From: Phytomonas francai
Lineage: Eukaryota > Euglenozoa > Kinetoplastea > Trypanosomatida > Trypanosomatidae
DNA length: 40,419 nucleotides
Direction: 5' to 3'
NCBI GenBank assembly: GCA_001766655.1
Contig: MJCC01000019.1
Location: 122,930 to 163,348 of the forward strand
In this document: one piece after another, positions 27,123 through 36,822 of the stretch
Position numbering within the stretch: position 1 is the first letter of the stretch
Layout of the letters: each line of letters begins with the position of its first letter
Translations under genes and position numbers: made by a program
The notes under the pieces: generated by a model
The model's input: only the letters and a program-made list of their open reading frames with translations
What the model was told of the DNA's origin: nothing
Database searches by the model: none

Positions 27123-30100
27123 TTATATCAAAAAGCCTCTCGATTCGTACGCGCGCAATTTGGCGTTAAGTTGCCCGATGGTTGAGTCCTTTCGCCCGAT
27201 CAATGTGTGTGCGTCCTGAATGCGACTATTTGTATCTGAAACCTCCTCCTGTAGCCTCTTTATCTCCTCCTCATGTGAACAGAGGCGAGTGGTGAGAAGT
27301 CGAACCGTGCTCTGTAGTTCCTGCTTGAGCTGATCTCGATACTTGGAATCCTCTTGAAGCCTCGCACGGGCGGCCTCCGACCGTTCCATAGCGGCCTCTA
27401 GGTCCAGATAGCGAGAATCCGCGGTGAGATGAATATTGTTGAGCTCACGATGATATTCTGTGCACGTAGCCTGTGATTTCGCTAAATCTGCGCGAAGACC
27501 GTTAAGCAATTCATCCATGCTCTGCATCGCCTCCTCGTGCTCTCTCTTGAGGTTCTCTAGCTCCTCTTGAAGGGAGCTTTCACGCAATGCAGCATTACGA
27601 CTGAGCGTGGCTAGCTCCTCACGCAGTACAGCAAGTGCAGCTTCTTTTGTCGCGACCAAGTCGTGAGCGCGGCTGGACTCCATACGCGTCTGCTCCACCG
27701 TGAGGTGAAGGCCCACAAGCTCAGCCTGGTGTTGCTGCTCGAGTTCATTTAACTTGGCCTCATGCGCAGCGCTCTGCCGCTGAAATTCATGGCGACTTTC
27801 CTCGAAACGACGTAGGCCCATCTGCACAGCGTTTTCGAGCGCATCAATGAGCAGCTTAGACTTCTGAAGTTCTTCGGTCAACATTTGGTTGGTATTCACC
27901 AGCTCCACATTAATTTCCTGCTCCTTGTTGTACCTGCGACGTAGATCATCCACAAGTACTTTGGCCTCTCGAAGTTCCTTATTCGTGCTTTCCAACGAAG
28001 CCCGATCGGCCGCCATTTCCTCGGCCACCGCCTTTAGCCTAGCATCGTCCTCCTTCAGGTTCCTTTCCAGGCGCAGCCGATCCTCCTCCATGGTTTTGAC
28101 ACTACTTCGCAGCTGATCCAGCGCTTTGCCCCATTCCTCCTCACGAAAGATGTAGTCCTGGCTCATCCGGGCCTTTTCAACCTCCGCGCGCTCGATTGTT
28201 TCCTTCTGCTCTGCCCTGAGGCGCTCCAAAGCGGTGGACCTCACCGCCAGCTCATCCCGGAGACGCTGTTGCTCGAGTGCCCCCTGTTGAGTCTGTTGTT
28301 GCGCATCAGTTAAATCTGCGGCCACACTGCGCAACCTTCCTTCTAATTTTTCTATTTCACGCTTGTGCGCCTGCTCAAGGGCGCGCTCTTTGGTCCGTTG
28401 ATCTATCTGAAGTGCTTCCAGCGTGCGCGAGGTTTCTTGAGACATCCTTTGGACGCTTTCCGCGCGTAGTCGCAGTACCTCGACATTACTTTCAGCGTCC
28501 TTTCGAGCCCTCTGCTGCTCTGCGAGCTCTTTGCTCAATGCATCCATGACTGCCTGCTGCTGTGAAATCTTGCCGCGATGCTGAGACTGGAGCTGATCGC
28601 GCTGCATATAGGCGTCCGCCACGGCTTCTTCCTTCTCACGACGTACCTGTTCGAGGGCCTGACGAAGCGACTCGGATACCTTTTGTTCGTTCTGCACAGC
28701 CTTTTCAAGATCAACGCGATACTCGCTCGCCTGTTTGTTGTATGCCTCTTTGACAGACTCCAGCTCCTTGCGCACCGTCTCAAGTTCTCTACGATGCGCC
28801 TGTCGTATGCTTTCTAAAGTGTGGCTCCTGCCCTCTTCCTGTGCAGCCACCTTTTCCTGCGCGCGTTGCAGTTGATCTAACAACTCCTGTTGTTTGCTCT
28901 GCCATTTAGCACTTTCCCGCAGCTGCTCCTCTCGAATACGCTCTATTTCATTTTGAAGAGACTCCTTTTCACTTATAAGGCGATTCTGGCTCTCTCTTAG
29001 CCGTCTAGCTCCCTCGACACGCTCGCACTCTAGCTGTGCTTTATGTTCTTCAAACTGACCCTCCAGCACATCGCGCGCATTCAGGATTACCTCGTGCTCC
29101 GTAGCGAGTTTATTATACTGTTCCTTTATTTGATCCAGCGCTGAGCGCAGATTCGTGATCTCCCTCCCTTGCTCCTTGATAAGCGCCTCTGTTTGTTCAC
29201 GGTAGTCGGCCATAATAAAGCCCTTCTCTGCACGTTCCTTCTCCAAGAAAGCGAGCATGTCCTTTCGTCGCCTCACGGCCTCCTCATCGGCCTTGGTCTT
29301 CTCGGCCATAGCAGTCTCCGAGACCATTTTAAGCACTCGTATCTGCTCGCATAACTGCTTTATTTGCGCATCGTGCTCGCTTCGCACTTCCTCCATTTGC
29401 TGGAAGTGATGCATGCGAAGGGCCTGCACGCTGGTGCGCTCACGATCCAGCGCCGTTCGAAGACTTTCCAAGATCATCCCGCGCTTGACGGAGTCCTCGC
29501 GGACCTCGGCCAGCTCCCTCTCCGCATGGATGAGCATCGCGCGTATTTGCAGCGAGCGCGCCGAATCGTATGCTGAGATCCGGCTCCCAAGGCTCGCGCA
29601 CCGGGTGAAGGGCGGGAGCCCATCCTTGTAAAGGCACGCCGCGGCGTCGTCCTCGCCGTCCTGGGCCCCCCCCCTCAGCCCGTTCAGGAAGGACGGCGTG
29701 TGCGCGGATGCCTCGCTCCCGTTGGGGTCCTCGGAGGGCCGCGGGGCGGAAAAGCCAGGCCGCGCCGCGGGAACCCCCCGTCGGGTGGATTTTCCCGGGC
29801 TGACCCCGCCCCCGCGCGCGCGGCGGCCTTCCCCGAAAGAAGCGGCGGACGCCGTCGGCCCCTCGTTGGAGAAGGGCGGCCCCGGGGGCTCCGGGAGGGA
29901 CATCGGATCGGGCGAGGCCTCGGCCGCCCGCGCGGGGGTCTCGGAAGGGGGGGTCACGGCCTGCGGGCACCCGCCGGAGCCCCGCCCCGCCCGCTCACCC
30001 AGACTCGAAAGCCCAGAGGTCCACGTCGTTTTGTCCCGCGTCCAGGACCGCAACGGGGTCGAGAAGGGCGTACCAAGTCCCTCCGCCGTAATACCAGGCG

Positions 30101-30314
30101 ATAAATCGGAGGAAAGACGCGTGGTCTGTGATCGACTCGCCTTGTTGGCCTGAATCGGTGTTGGGGTGGCTTTGTTGGGATCCGAAAAGGAAATCCGCCT
30201 CTCGGACTGCTGGCTGCCTTTCACAGTCGCCATTTCGGTTGGCGGGATAGTTTGGGACGATACCGATGGTTTAGTCTGAGCAGAACTCTCCTCATCGACA
30301 GACATTGATCTCAT
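27123..30314 (-). CDS. Large coiled-coil protein, 1063 residues
   Basis: Residues from about 260 to the end are one almost continuous Glu/Gln/Arg/Leu-rich coiled coil. Short heptad-like blocks recur, for example the related AxxEVILNARDVLEGQFEEHK and DLEKAVQNEQKVSESLRQALEQ segments. The first 250 residues are Ser/Pro/Gly-rich and disordered, with many S/T-P sites and a G+C-rich block. There is no motor, membrane or enzymatic domain. Long proteins of this design are usually structural (basal body, rootlet, flagellum attachment zone, Golgi tether), so a cytoskeletal or tethering role is likely but not shown. The frame extends upstream to another ATG at 30443. The ATG at 30314 is preferred because an acceptor-like AG at 30331 lies 16 bases before it and the upstream frame reads like untranslated A+T-rich sequence. 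Confidence 0.85.
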   Translation of the reverse strand: MRSMSVDEESSAQTKPSVSSQTIPPTEMATVKGSQQSERRISFSDPNKATPTPIQANKASRSQTTRLSSDLSPGITAEGLGTPFSTPLRSWTRDKTTWTSGLSSLGERAGRGSGGCPQAVTPPSETPARAAEASPDPMSLPEPPGPPFSNEGPTASAASFGEGRRARGGGVSPGKSTRRGVPAARPGFSAPRPSEDPNGSEASAHTPSFLNGLRGGAQDGEDDAAACLYKDGLPPFTRCASLGSRISAYDSARSLQIRAMLIHAERELAEVREDSVKRGMILESLRTALDRERTSVQALRMHHFQQMEEVRSEHDAQIKQLCEQIRVLKMVSETAMAEKTKADEEAVRRRKDMLAFLEKERAEKGFIMADYREQTEALIKEQGREITNLRSALDQIKEQYNKLATEHEVILNARDVLEGQFEEHKAQLECERVEGARRLRESQNRLISEKESLQNEIERIREEQLRESAKWQSKQQELLDQLQRAQEKVAAQEEGRSHTLESIRQAHRRELETVRKELESVKEAYNKQASEYRVDLEKAVQNEQKVSESLRQALEQVRREKEEAVADAYMQRDQLQSQHRGKISQQQAVMDALSKELAEQQRARKDAESNVEVLRLRAESVQRMSQETSRTLEALQIDQRTKERALEQAHKREIEKLEGRLRSVAADLTDAQQQTQQGALEQQRLRDELAVRSTALERLRAEQKETIERAEVEKARMSQDYIFREEEWGKALDQLRSSVKTMEEDRLRLERNLKEDDARLKAVAEEMAADRASLESTNKELREAKVLVDDLRRRYNKEQEINVELVNTNQMLTEELQKSKLLIDALENAVQMGLRRFEESRHEFQRQSAAHEAKLNELEQQHQAELVGLHLTVEQTRMESSRAHDLVATKEAALAVLREELATLSRNAALRESSLQEELENLKREHEEAMQSMDELLNGLRADLAKSQATCTEYHRELNNIHLTADSRYLDLEAAMERSEAARARLQEDSKYRDQLKQELQSTVRLLTTRLCSHEEEIKRLQEEVSDTNSRIQDAHTLIGRKDSTIGQLNAKLRAYESRGFLI

Positions 30315-32130
30315 TTTTATTATCTTAAAACTATTAGTAAACAAGTATACTAGGATATTTTGAGATGTTAGGGTAAAAGGTGTGAAAAGTAGTCGATCGA
30401 TTCCAATATACAATCGAACGCAATCGATAAAAATGCCAAACACTGAAAATAATAACGTCGAATTGAAGTGTTATTCAAAACCACTTTCATCTCAGGACAA
30501 GCAGAAGAAAGAAATGAGTAAAGACACACGACACACACGCCGCATCAGTAGGGAAGAATAGAATAAATAATTATTATTATTATTGTTATATATATTAAGA
30601 AACCGCTTTTCAGTGTTGTTGTTGTTGTTGTTTTGGGGAGGGGTTATGAGTTGCAGGTAGCTATGAAAAGAGCCAAAGGATAAAGATGTGAATACACTAG
30701 TTTTATTCATATATGTGAGCATGTCGAAATTGGGAAAATAATTGGTGAAATCATAAGCGCTCAATGAAAATTTCCGCATATCTTCTCGAAATGCAATTTT
30801 AAAATGCAATAGCAATTTGAACTGATACTCTTAGAGAAACTCCAGTATCATGAGATTCCTCGACACCACAAGGCCTAACTATCGCTTGATTATAAATAAA
30901 AATGACTGCTGTAAATGATTGCCTCCATGCGGCACAGCTTATTTGTATGTTACGGTCACTTCATACTTGGAAAAAAAATCCTCATTACATGTAGTCGTCT
31001 GTGTGTAATATGATAAACGCGCAGCCCACTTAAGCTGGCCAATTATAAGCTATACCAATGATCTATCGGAAGATATTTTTCCAGTCGCTTCAATTTAATT
31101 AAAGATGAGAAACATAGCTACGCTATCACTTGCAGAGAACTTACTAATAACAATGGTCAGGTGTGAAAGCGGCCGGCACAATACAATCCAGTTATCCGCG
31201 CTATATTCAGCTTAGAAGTCATCAGCAGTAGGGACATGCTCAAGCAAAGGAATACGTAAGAACTCCAATGAATAATGAATCTCTATGTACGCTGAGACTG
31301 CTGCTACGTCACCTCTTCAAAAGCCATCGCTTTGATTTCCTGTTATCAATAGCAGCATAGGCGTAACACGCGGCTAGGCACCGCAATGCAACACCTCGTG
31401 ACTGTAACACATTTCGTAATTCTTACGAGATAATTAAGTCATACCGGGGTTCCCCCCATGGAGAAGGGAAACACGGGAGTTAGAACCCATACTAGTCATC
31501 GTTCTTGCTAAGATTGCATCGAATAACTTTATTAAGGTATCTCATTATGCAACGGTAGAAAGAAAAAAAGGTGGTGTTGGTGGCGCTTTAGAGGAATCCA
31601 CGGATTTGACTATGCTGAAACTTCTCAAACCGTAGCTGTTGCTGGTCCTAGAGATCGAGCAAGGGTAAGTACAGCGGACCTCTTGGATGATCAATGATAT
31701 CTGGAACTCACCTCTTAGTATGTCATAAGAAAAAACAACAAATTACAGAAGTTCTGCAATAAAAAGGATATGGATCTTCGTCTCTTCTGTTGCGTTCGCT
31801 ATCGTGTAGCCCTGTGTCCACAATGCCTTCAAGCCCCTTGCAACCATCATCAGCTTATATATTGCATTAATAACCGATATAGATTAATACATTCCAATAC
31901 CCTGGTATAGGGCTGTCAAGAATGACCTACAAAGACCGGATCCTTCTGAAAAACTTCACCTGGTAAGTATGAGCAGAATCACGTGAACTTTCTTGAATGA
32001 TCTAACAGTTATTTTTGTTCACATAATGTACTCGGAAATTCCTGACATATTCTCAGCACATCCACCGAAACAAGAGCTAGCCCATAAACCTGAGATGCCT
32101 CCGTTGTCACCTCACAGAAGGTCAGCCTCA
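30315..32130. other. Intergenic region, right part possibly retroelement-derived
   Basis: The first 500 bases are ordinary A+T-rich flank with a GTT repeat (30614-30632). From about 30.85 kb the sequence becomes noticeably less A+T-rich, although no long ORF is present. A stop-free plus-strand stretch at about 31440-31645 includes ERKKGGVGGALEES, which could be a remnant of an endonuclease domain, but that is weak. GTAAGTA, a perfect splice-donor-like word, occurs twice (about 31669 and 31961) without an evident gene. See the reverse-transcriptase relic immediately to the right. Confidence 0.4.
30331..30345 (-). promoter_or_regulatory. Candidate splice acceptor of large coiled-coil gene
   Basis: On the minus strand CTTGTTTACTAATAG ends at 30331, followed by a 16-base A+T-rich leader before the ATG at 30314. 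TACTAAT also resembles a branch-point sequence. Confidence 0.5.
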
Positions 32131-32747
32131 GCTGGAGTATCTTCCGATTCACACATTAGGAAAAGCAAATAGGTGTACCCCCACGTTAAAGGCGATTACA
32201 ATTGTCCGTTGAGCCACTCCAAGGGTTTCGAAAGACTCCATGCAACTGATCTCGAATCTTGCAATGACGTTATCATCACGCGAAAACAATATGGCACCAG
32301 ATGCACAGAAACAGCAAGGAAAAGCAACAACTGCCAAGTTTTATTAAGCACCTTAACGCATCGACACTACTTTCGGAACCCTCACTAAAAGGGGATCGAG
32401 ACAGGGAAATGGTTCACAGTGTGTGTATGGAAATTTGAGGGTAAATCAGGAAAATTCGCTCAAAATGGTTGGTTTTGAAACCCTTCAAAAGATTAAGAAC
32501 AAGGGCTTTCGCCTACAACCATCAAACCCCGCAACACGATCTTTGCATGCGCTGATGACCTCACTCCGGTTATACAAAGCGTCAGCTCAGATTACAGTAA
32601 TGACAGGAAGAGTGGGAATAATCAAATACGTAAAAGCAGCTACCCACAGAAACCCCTTTCAGTACGCAGAACTTTGGTTATCGAAGCCATGAAAGGAGGC
32701 TTGATCAGAACCTTGGAGGAACTCCACCCAAAACTCACCCTTAAGCA
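32131..32747 (+). mobile_element. Degenerate non-LTR retrotransposon reverse-transcriptase relic
   Basis: Frame-broken plus-strand fragments line up in order with conserved blocks of LINE-type (ingi/L1Tc-like) reverse transcriptases. The frame through 32134-32190 gives LPIHTLGKANRCTP, resembling the finger motif P-I-x-K-P-G-K. A +1 shifted frame from about 32190 gives DYNCPLSHSKGFERLHATDL, resembling Y-R-P-I-S-L...K-x-F-E-R-L, and after the usual short spacing VIITRKQYGTRCTETA, resembling Q-Y-G-F-R-x-x-x-S-T. A third frame at about 32503-32580 gives GLSPTT and IFACADDLTPVIQ, matching the catalytic A-D-D box (F-A-D-D-L-T in kinetoplastid elements). Stops and shifts make it non-functional. It lies on the strand opposite to the flanking genes. 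This rests on motif reading by eye; no database comparison was possible. Confidence 0.5.
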
Positions 32748-33162
32748 AGTTAAATATATATATATATATAAAGTATATAAAAGCACTCAGCTTATTGTAC
32801 TTTTTATTATTGAAGCAAAGGGCTAATAATGCATAGGAAATAAATTGTTAGAATTTAACAGGCCTGTAGAGATCGTTACAAGCAGCATAAAGGATCCAAG
32901 ATGTATGTAATAAACCATTAAAACAAGTTCTACTATTATTAAAATGATCATTAATTCAGAATACTAACTAACTGAATCAAATTTACAATAGTAAAACATG
33001 TTTACCAAAAACAAAAAAAATCCCATACGATATATAGCTTCATAAATAAATAAATATATAATATAATATAATATATTAACCCCTATGGTGTGGAGAAAAA
33101 ATTCACGAACATGAACACAATACCAAAATACTTTTGGTATATTCAAGCACCCATAGTAAGTG
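32748..33162. other. A+T-rich intergenic region
   Basis: A (TA)n run (32754-32770) directly follows the retroelement relic. The rest is A+T-rich 3' flank of the next minus-strand gene with no ORF. Confidence 0.5.
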
Positions 33163-35109
33163 TTAATGTTCAAACACTGTACTGACAGCTTCAGCCTTCT
33201 TCGCGAAATTTTTGAATAGTTTAACCAACCTTGACTTACTTCCTCTAAAAAAAAACTTTGGATACTTTTTCTCTAGCTGAGCTCCTTGAATTTCCATGAC
33301 CTTCCAAAGTTGCTTTACATTTTTTAAAACTTCAGTCTTTCCGTCATGGCATGGGGATGTAGCTGTCATAGGAATCCCTTCGCCATCAATGTTTCCAACA
33401 AACTGATCGTAAAGATTAAAATCAAATGTGGCCTGAGATGTTAAAATATGGGAAAGCTTCCCAAAAGAGTATTTTGTAGCAGTCCAGAAAGATTTAGGCT
33501 GTTGGTCGCCTCTATTGGCAAACGCATTCATATTTTGCTCGGCTTCCAAAAGAGCAGGGCCCTTCTCTCCTTGAACGGACGAAGTCAGCACCTGTGTGCG
33601 GTGCGTTGAGTCCTTCGAGCGAATATCGTTCTCGATCGTTCGCATCAAGGAGTGAATCTTTTCACAGACGTTCCGGTAGGCCGCAAACATCGCCTCGAGC
33701 TGACCTCGCTCCGCCATCGGCGAGGCGCCCTCCGCTCGGGCGTCGGTTGAGAGGAAAAGGAACGGGTTCTCGGAGGCCTCGCGCGCATCGGAGACGCCCA
33801 GGCAGGGCGTTTGCAATCTCTGCAGGCTATGGGCGACGTCCCTCGCCTCCGCCAAGAAAATTTTGTACAAATTCTCAAAGTATAAAAGCGACGTGAGGTC
33901 GTCCTCGTTAAGACATATACTCAGGTAAAGTTGTAAGGAGGCACGCAAAAAGCAGAAGTAGCTCAGGGATGGGCGGAAAAATATTCGAACCCGCTCATCC
34001 GGCGCTAAATGCTGCGCTTCACTGTTATGTGCATACAGATCATACGGCAATAATAAATTTGAGTTTTTAGCCATTGCCAAAGGCTTTTGCTGGGCGATCC
34101 TCTTCAGACGGTCGATCTCGATGGTGAGCTCATCAATCAATTCGCGTATGGAGTGGAAATAGGAGGATTGAAGCAAAAGTCGCTGCACACGCGCGTCGTA
34201 CTGCGTGCAGTCGGGTTTGAAAAAGTAGGCGGCCTGTTCGATAAAAAGCGCATAAATTTGGTACGCGTCGTGTATTTCGAAGCAGCGAACGGTGACCGTC
34301 CGCGTGCGCTGAGTTGAGGCCTGCGCGCTCGCATCCAAAAGCGGGTCGCGATCGCAGGCGTTCGCGTCGTGCGATTCGCCCTCCGGGATGTTAAATTTTC
34401 CCGGCCTGGGAACCTCGCCGACGCCGTTCAGTATCTCGAGCACGGTGCTCAGCCAGCCTATCAAAGACGCGCACGCCTGAATGAATTTCGCATAACTGCT
34501 TTTCACCATCGCGGAGGGGATCTCTTCCGCTTTCAGCGAAAGCAAAAACGCGTCGCTTAGACCGGGACGGTCGCCTTCCAACGCGCTCGCCTCCCCCGCG
34601 GGCGTCTGCGCGTCCGGCTTTTCGACGATTTCGGCACCCTGATAGGCCCCCCCGCGGGACCACTCCTGAAGCGTCGAGACATCGCTCGTCCAGATGAAGG
34701 CGTTCTCGGCGTTTATGCGTTTCATGGCATCCCGCGAGCTCACGAGCTCGGTCCTCATGGTTTCCAATATTTCCCGAGATGGGTTGAAAAAAACTGATGG
34801 GCTTTGCCAAAAAAAGGTATCCGCAAGCGAAACGGATGAAAAGGGCTCCAGATCCCCAGCCTCGAACGCATCCGGTGTCTCCCGCGATACAAGGGGTCTA
34901 CCCGCTGTAAACAAACACTTGAGCTTTCGCAGGTTCACGAGGACGAAATCGCACGCACGTTCAACGCCGAGAACATGCTCTGGTTGAAATAAAATGCCAC
35001 TGATGCTTGCTGATCTCGTCCCGGTATCGTCGTCATGTTTTAAATGAACCTTTTTAATGTAAGCAAGTAAAATGTCCCTATCGTTTTCGGTGGGAAAGAC
35101 AACTGCCAT
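33163..35109 (-). CDS. Unrecognised helical protein, 648 residues
   Basis: I do not recognise this protein. It looks soluble and mostly helical. Ordered-looking segments at about 1-155, 195-235, 265-455 and 480-648 are separated by low-complexity patches (Ala/Gly/Glu-rich near 160-190; Ser/Ala/Glu-rich near 450-475) that coincide with local G+C-rich DNA. The middle segment contains HDAYQIYALFIEQAAYFFKP and FHSIRELIDELTIEIDRLKR. The C-terminus is basic (FFRGSKSRLVKLFKNFAKKAE). The style resembles helical-rod vesicle-tethering subunits, but no specific motif supports that. The ORF is intact, long and in register with the array, so the gene itself is secure. Confidence 0.8.
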   Translation of the reverse strand: MAVVFPTENDRDILLAYIKKVHLKHDDDTGTRSASISGILFQPEHVLGVERACDFVLVNLRKLKCLFTAGRPLVSRETPDAFEAGDLEPFSSVSLADTFFWQSPSVFFNPSREILETMRTELVSSRDAMKRINAENAFIWTSDVSTLQEWSRGGAYQGAEIVEKPDAQTPAGEASALEGDRPGLSDAFLLSLKAEEIPSAMVKSSYAKFIQACASLIGWLSTVLEILNGVGEVPRPGKFNIPEGESHDANACDRDPLLDASAQASTQRTRTVTVRCFEIHDAYQIYALFIEQAAYFFKPDCTQYDARVQRLLLQSSYFHSIRELIDELTIEIDRLKRIAQQKPLAMAKNSNLLLPYDLYAHNSEAQHLAPDERVRIFFRPSLSYFCFLRASLQLYLSICLNEDDLTSLLYFENLYKIFLAEARDVAHSLQRLQTPCLGVSDAREASENPFLFLSTDARAEGASPMAERGQLEAMFAAYRNVCEKIHSLMRTIENDIRSKDSTHRTQVLTSSVQGEKGPALLEAEQNMNAFANRGDQQPKSFWTATKYSFGKLSHILTSQATFDFNLYDQFVGNIDGEGIPMTATSPCHDGKTEVLKNVKQLWKVMEIQGAQLEKKYPKFFFRGSKSRLVKLFKNFAKKAEAVSTVFEH

Positions 35110-36822
35110 GTGAAAATGATTTCAGATGGTTTGGCACCCTTATGCTATGTGCCCTTTGGCTATTACTTTAAAGCGTCAGAGTGTTTTCCCGCTTAATTTG
35201 AAAAAACAAACAGCTAGTTGGGTAATTGGAAAAAATAATAACGATATAGGCATCGCTTAAAGGGAAGGAAAAAAAAAGAATCGGTTACGTGTGGTAACCA
35301 CTATCAAGTACGTGTAAATAAACTCCTGTGTTTCAAACCATACAATTCTAATTTCTCTGCTCATCCCCTATAATGACAAGCACGTCTGTCTTAATATATT
35401 GATATGCTCCCCCTAAAATCTCAGAATAATAAAATAGTCAATAACATAGCATAGTACTTTGCGATACTGAAATTTTCCCTATCTGTTTGTCAACTGCTTG
35501 AAAGAAACACAGTGGCTGACACTTTTTCGATTAACAGTGGAAAAAGCCGTGACAGAGTGAATTGAAGAAAATAAACTTTAGGTTTTATTTGTAAAATGTT
35601 CATTTTGCACGGTAAGGCTCCTTTGGATTTTCGAAACTACAGTACTTCCCTTAAATTTAGCACCGTCTCATTGTAGCGACATAAAGGATATTGATAGCGA
35701 TATTAATTCTAATATGAAATAATAGCACGTCCACAATACAAGAAAATACGTCGGAAAAAAAATGAAAAGAGGAATCATTTGACAAGGGTTCAATAATTTC
35801 AATGCCAAACATCACTCATTCTTTAATAAAATGATTCCGTATTGGATTGCTAAACCTCATTACTATTGATCTTCTTCCCTAACTGTATATTAAAGAAAAA
35901 CTTGAAAGCAGTACATCAAAGACTTTCTAAAACACTAGGTGAAATATCCATCAAACAGCTTCTAATTGTTTTAATGTATTGCCTTAGATTTGACTCACTC
36001 CTTTTTCAATGATAAAAGAAGCTTCAGCTTTATAACGAAAAAGAAGTAGATTGATATGTACTCCTTACAAATAAATCGGATATGGATTGGTAATGCAAGT
36101 AGTGATGAAAATAAGCTTACCTAGTTGCTTTATACTTTTTACCCTTTCAATTCCATGCATGTTTATTCATTACTAACCAAAAGAAAAAGAGCTCGGGTAG
36201 TTGCCAGAAAAATATGGTTTCTTTAGGTATACTTGAATTGCTTTCAAGCGTTTAGAAAAAGGACGCATCGAAGGTTACACAAATTTATATATGATAAACT
36301 GAATGATAATCACCAAAAATTTCATCAATTCCACCTCCCCCGCTCTAATCCATTTGATATATTATAATATATGCACCACTAAAATTAATATATTACTCAG
36401 TCAATAAAAATATGAAGAGAAAGGTCCTATTTGTTCGAATTGCTGATTATTAACCCAAGGAATATCATATAATTCTTTTTCTCTTATTGATGCTCTTGAG
36501 TTTCTTGACATAGAAAATAGTGAAACTCATCCATTTTTTTTTCCCGCCTTGGAGTCAATTTGAAGTAAAAACAAGACTATTACTTTATAATTAATCAACA
36601 GACAAAGAGTCACTACGACAATTGGTGTGTGTGTGTGTGTGTTTTGCTTCGGAATAACATATTCATATTACGTTTCTTGGTCAAACAAGCCAATTCGTAT
36701 CAGCCTCGTCTCATATTCGCTGCTCAATAGAAAGTATATGTACGAATAAGGGGAAACGGTGCTGAAACAATTCCTTTATGTGCAATAGGACGATTACATA
36801 TTTATTTTTGGACAGTGGCCTA
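35110..36822. other. A+T-rich intergenic region
   Basis: This is 1.7 kb without an ORF of note. It has a short inverted repeat at 35283-35299 (GGTTAC, 5-base loop, GTAACC), a (TG)n run at 36625-36642 and many A/T homopolymers. It holds the 5' flank of the 648-residue gene and the 3' UTR of the glycosyltransferase. Confidence 0.5.
36625..36642. repeat. (TG)n microsatellite
   Basis: Nine units, read directly. Confidence 0.95.

Noticed and set aside
31440..31500. T-arm-like GGGTTCTAACTCCC on the minus strand
   Set aside because: The B-box does not fit the consensus spacing and no A-box lies at the correct distance.
31256..32010. Loose similarity among three GTAAG-led segments (about 31256, 31669, 31961)
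   Set aside because: Only short words match; a real tandem repeat would need longer aligned identity, which I could not find.
35283..35299. Inverted repeat GGTTAC-5 bases-GTAACC
   Set aside because: Six-base stems are common by chance; there is no T-run or gene end at the correct place for a terminator.
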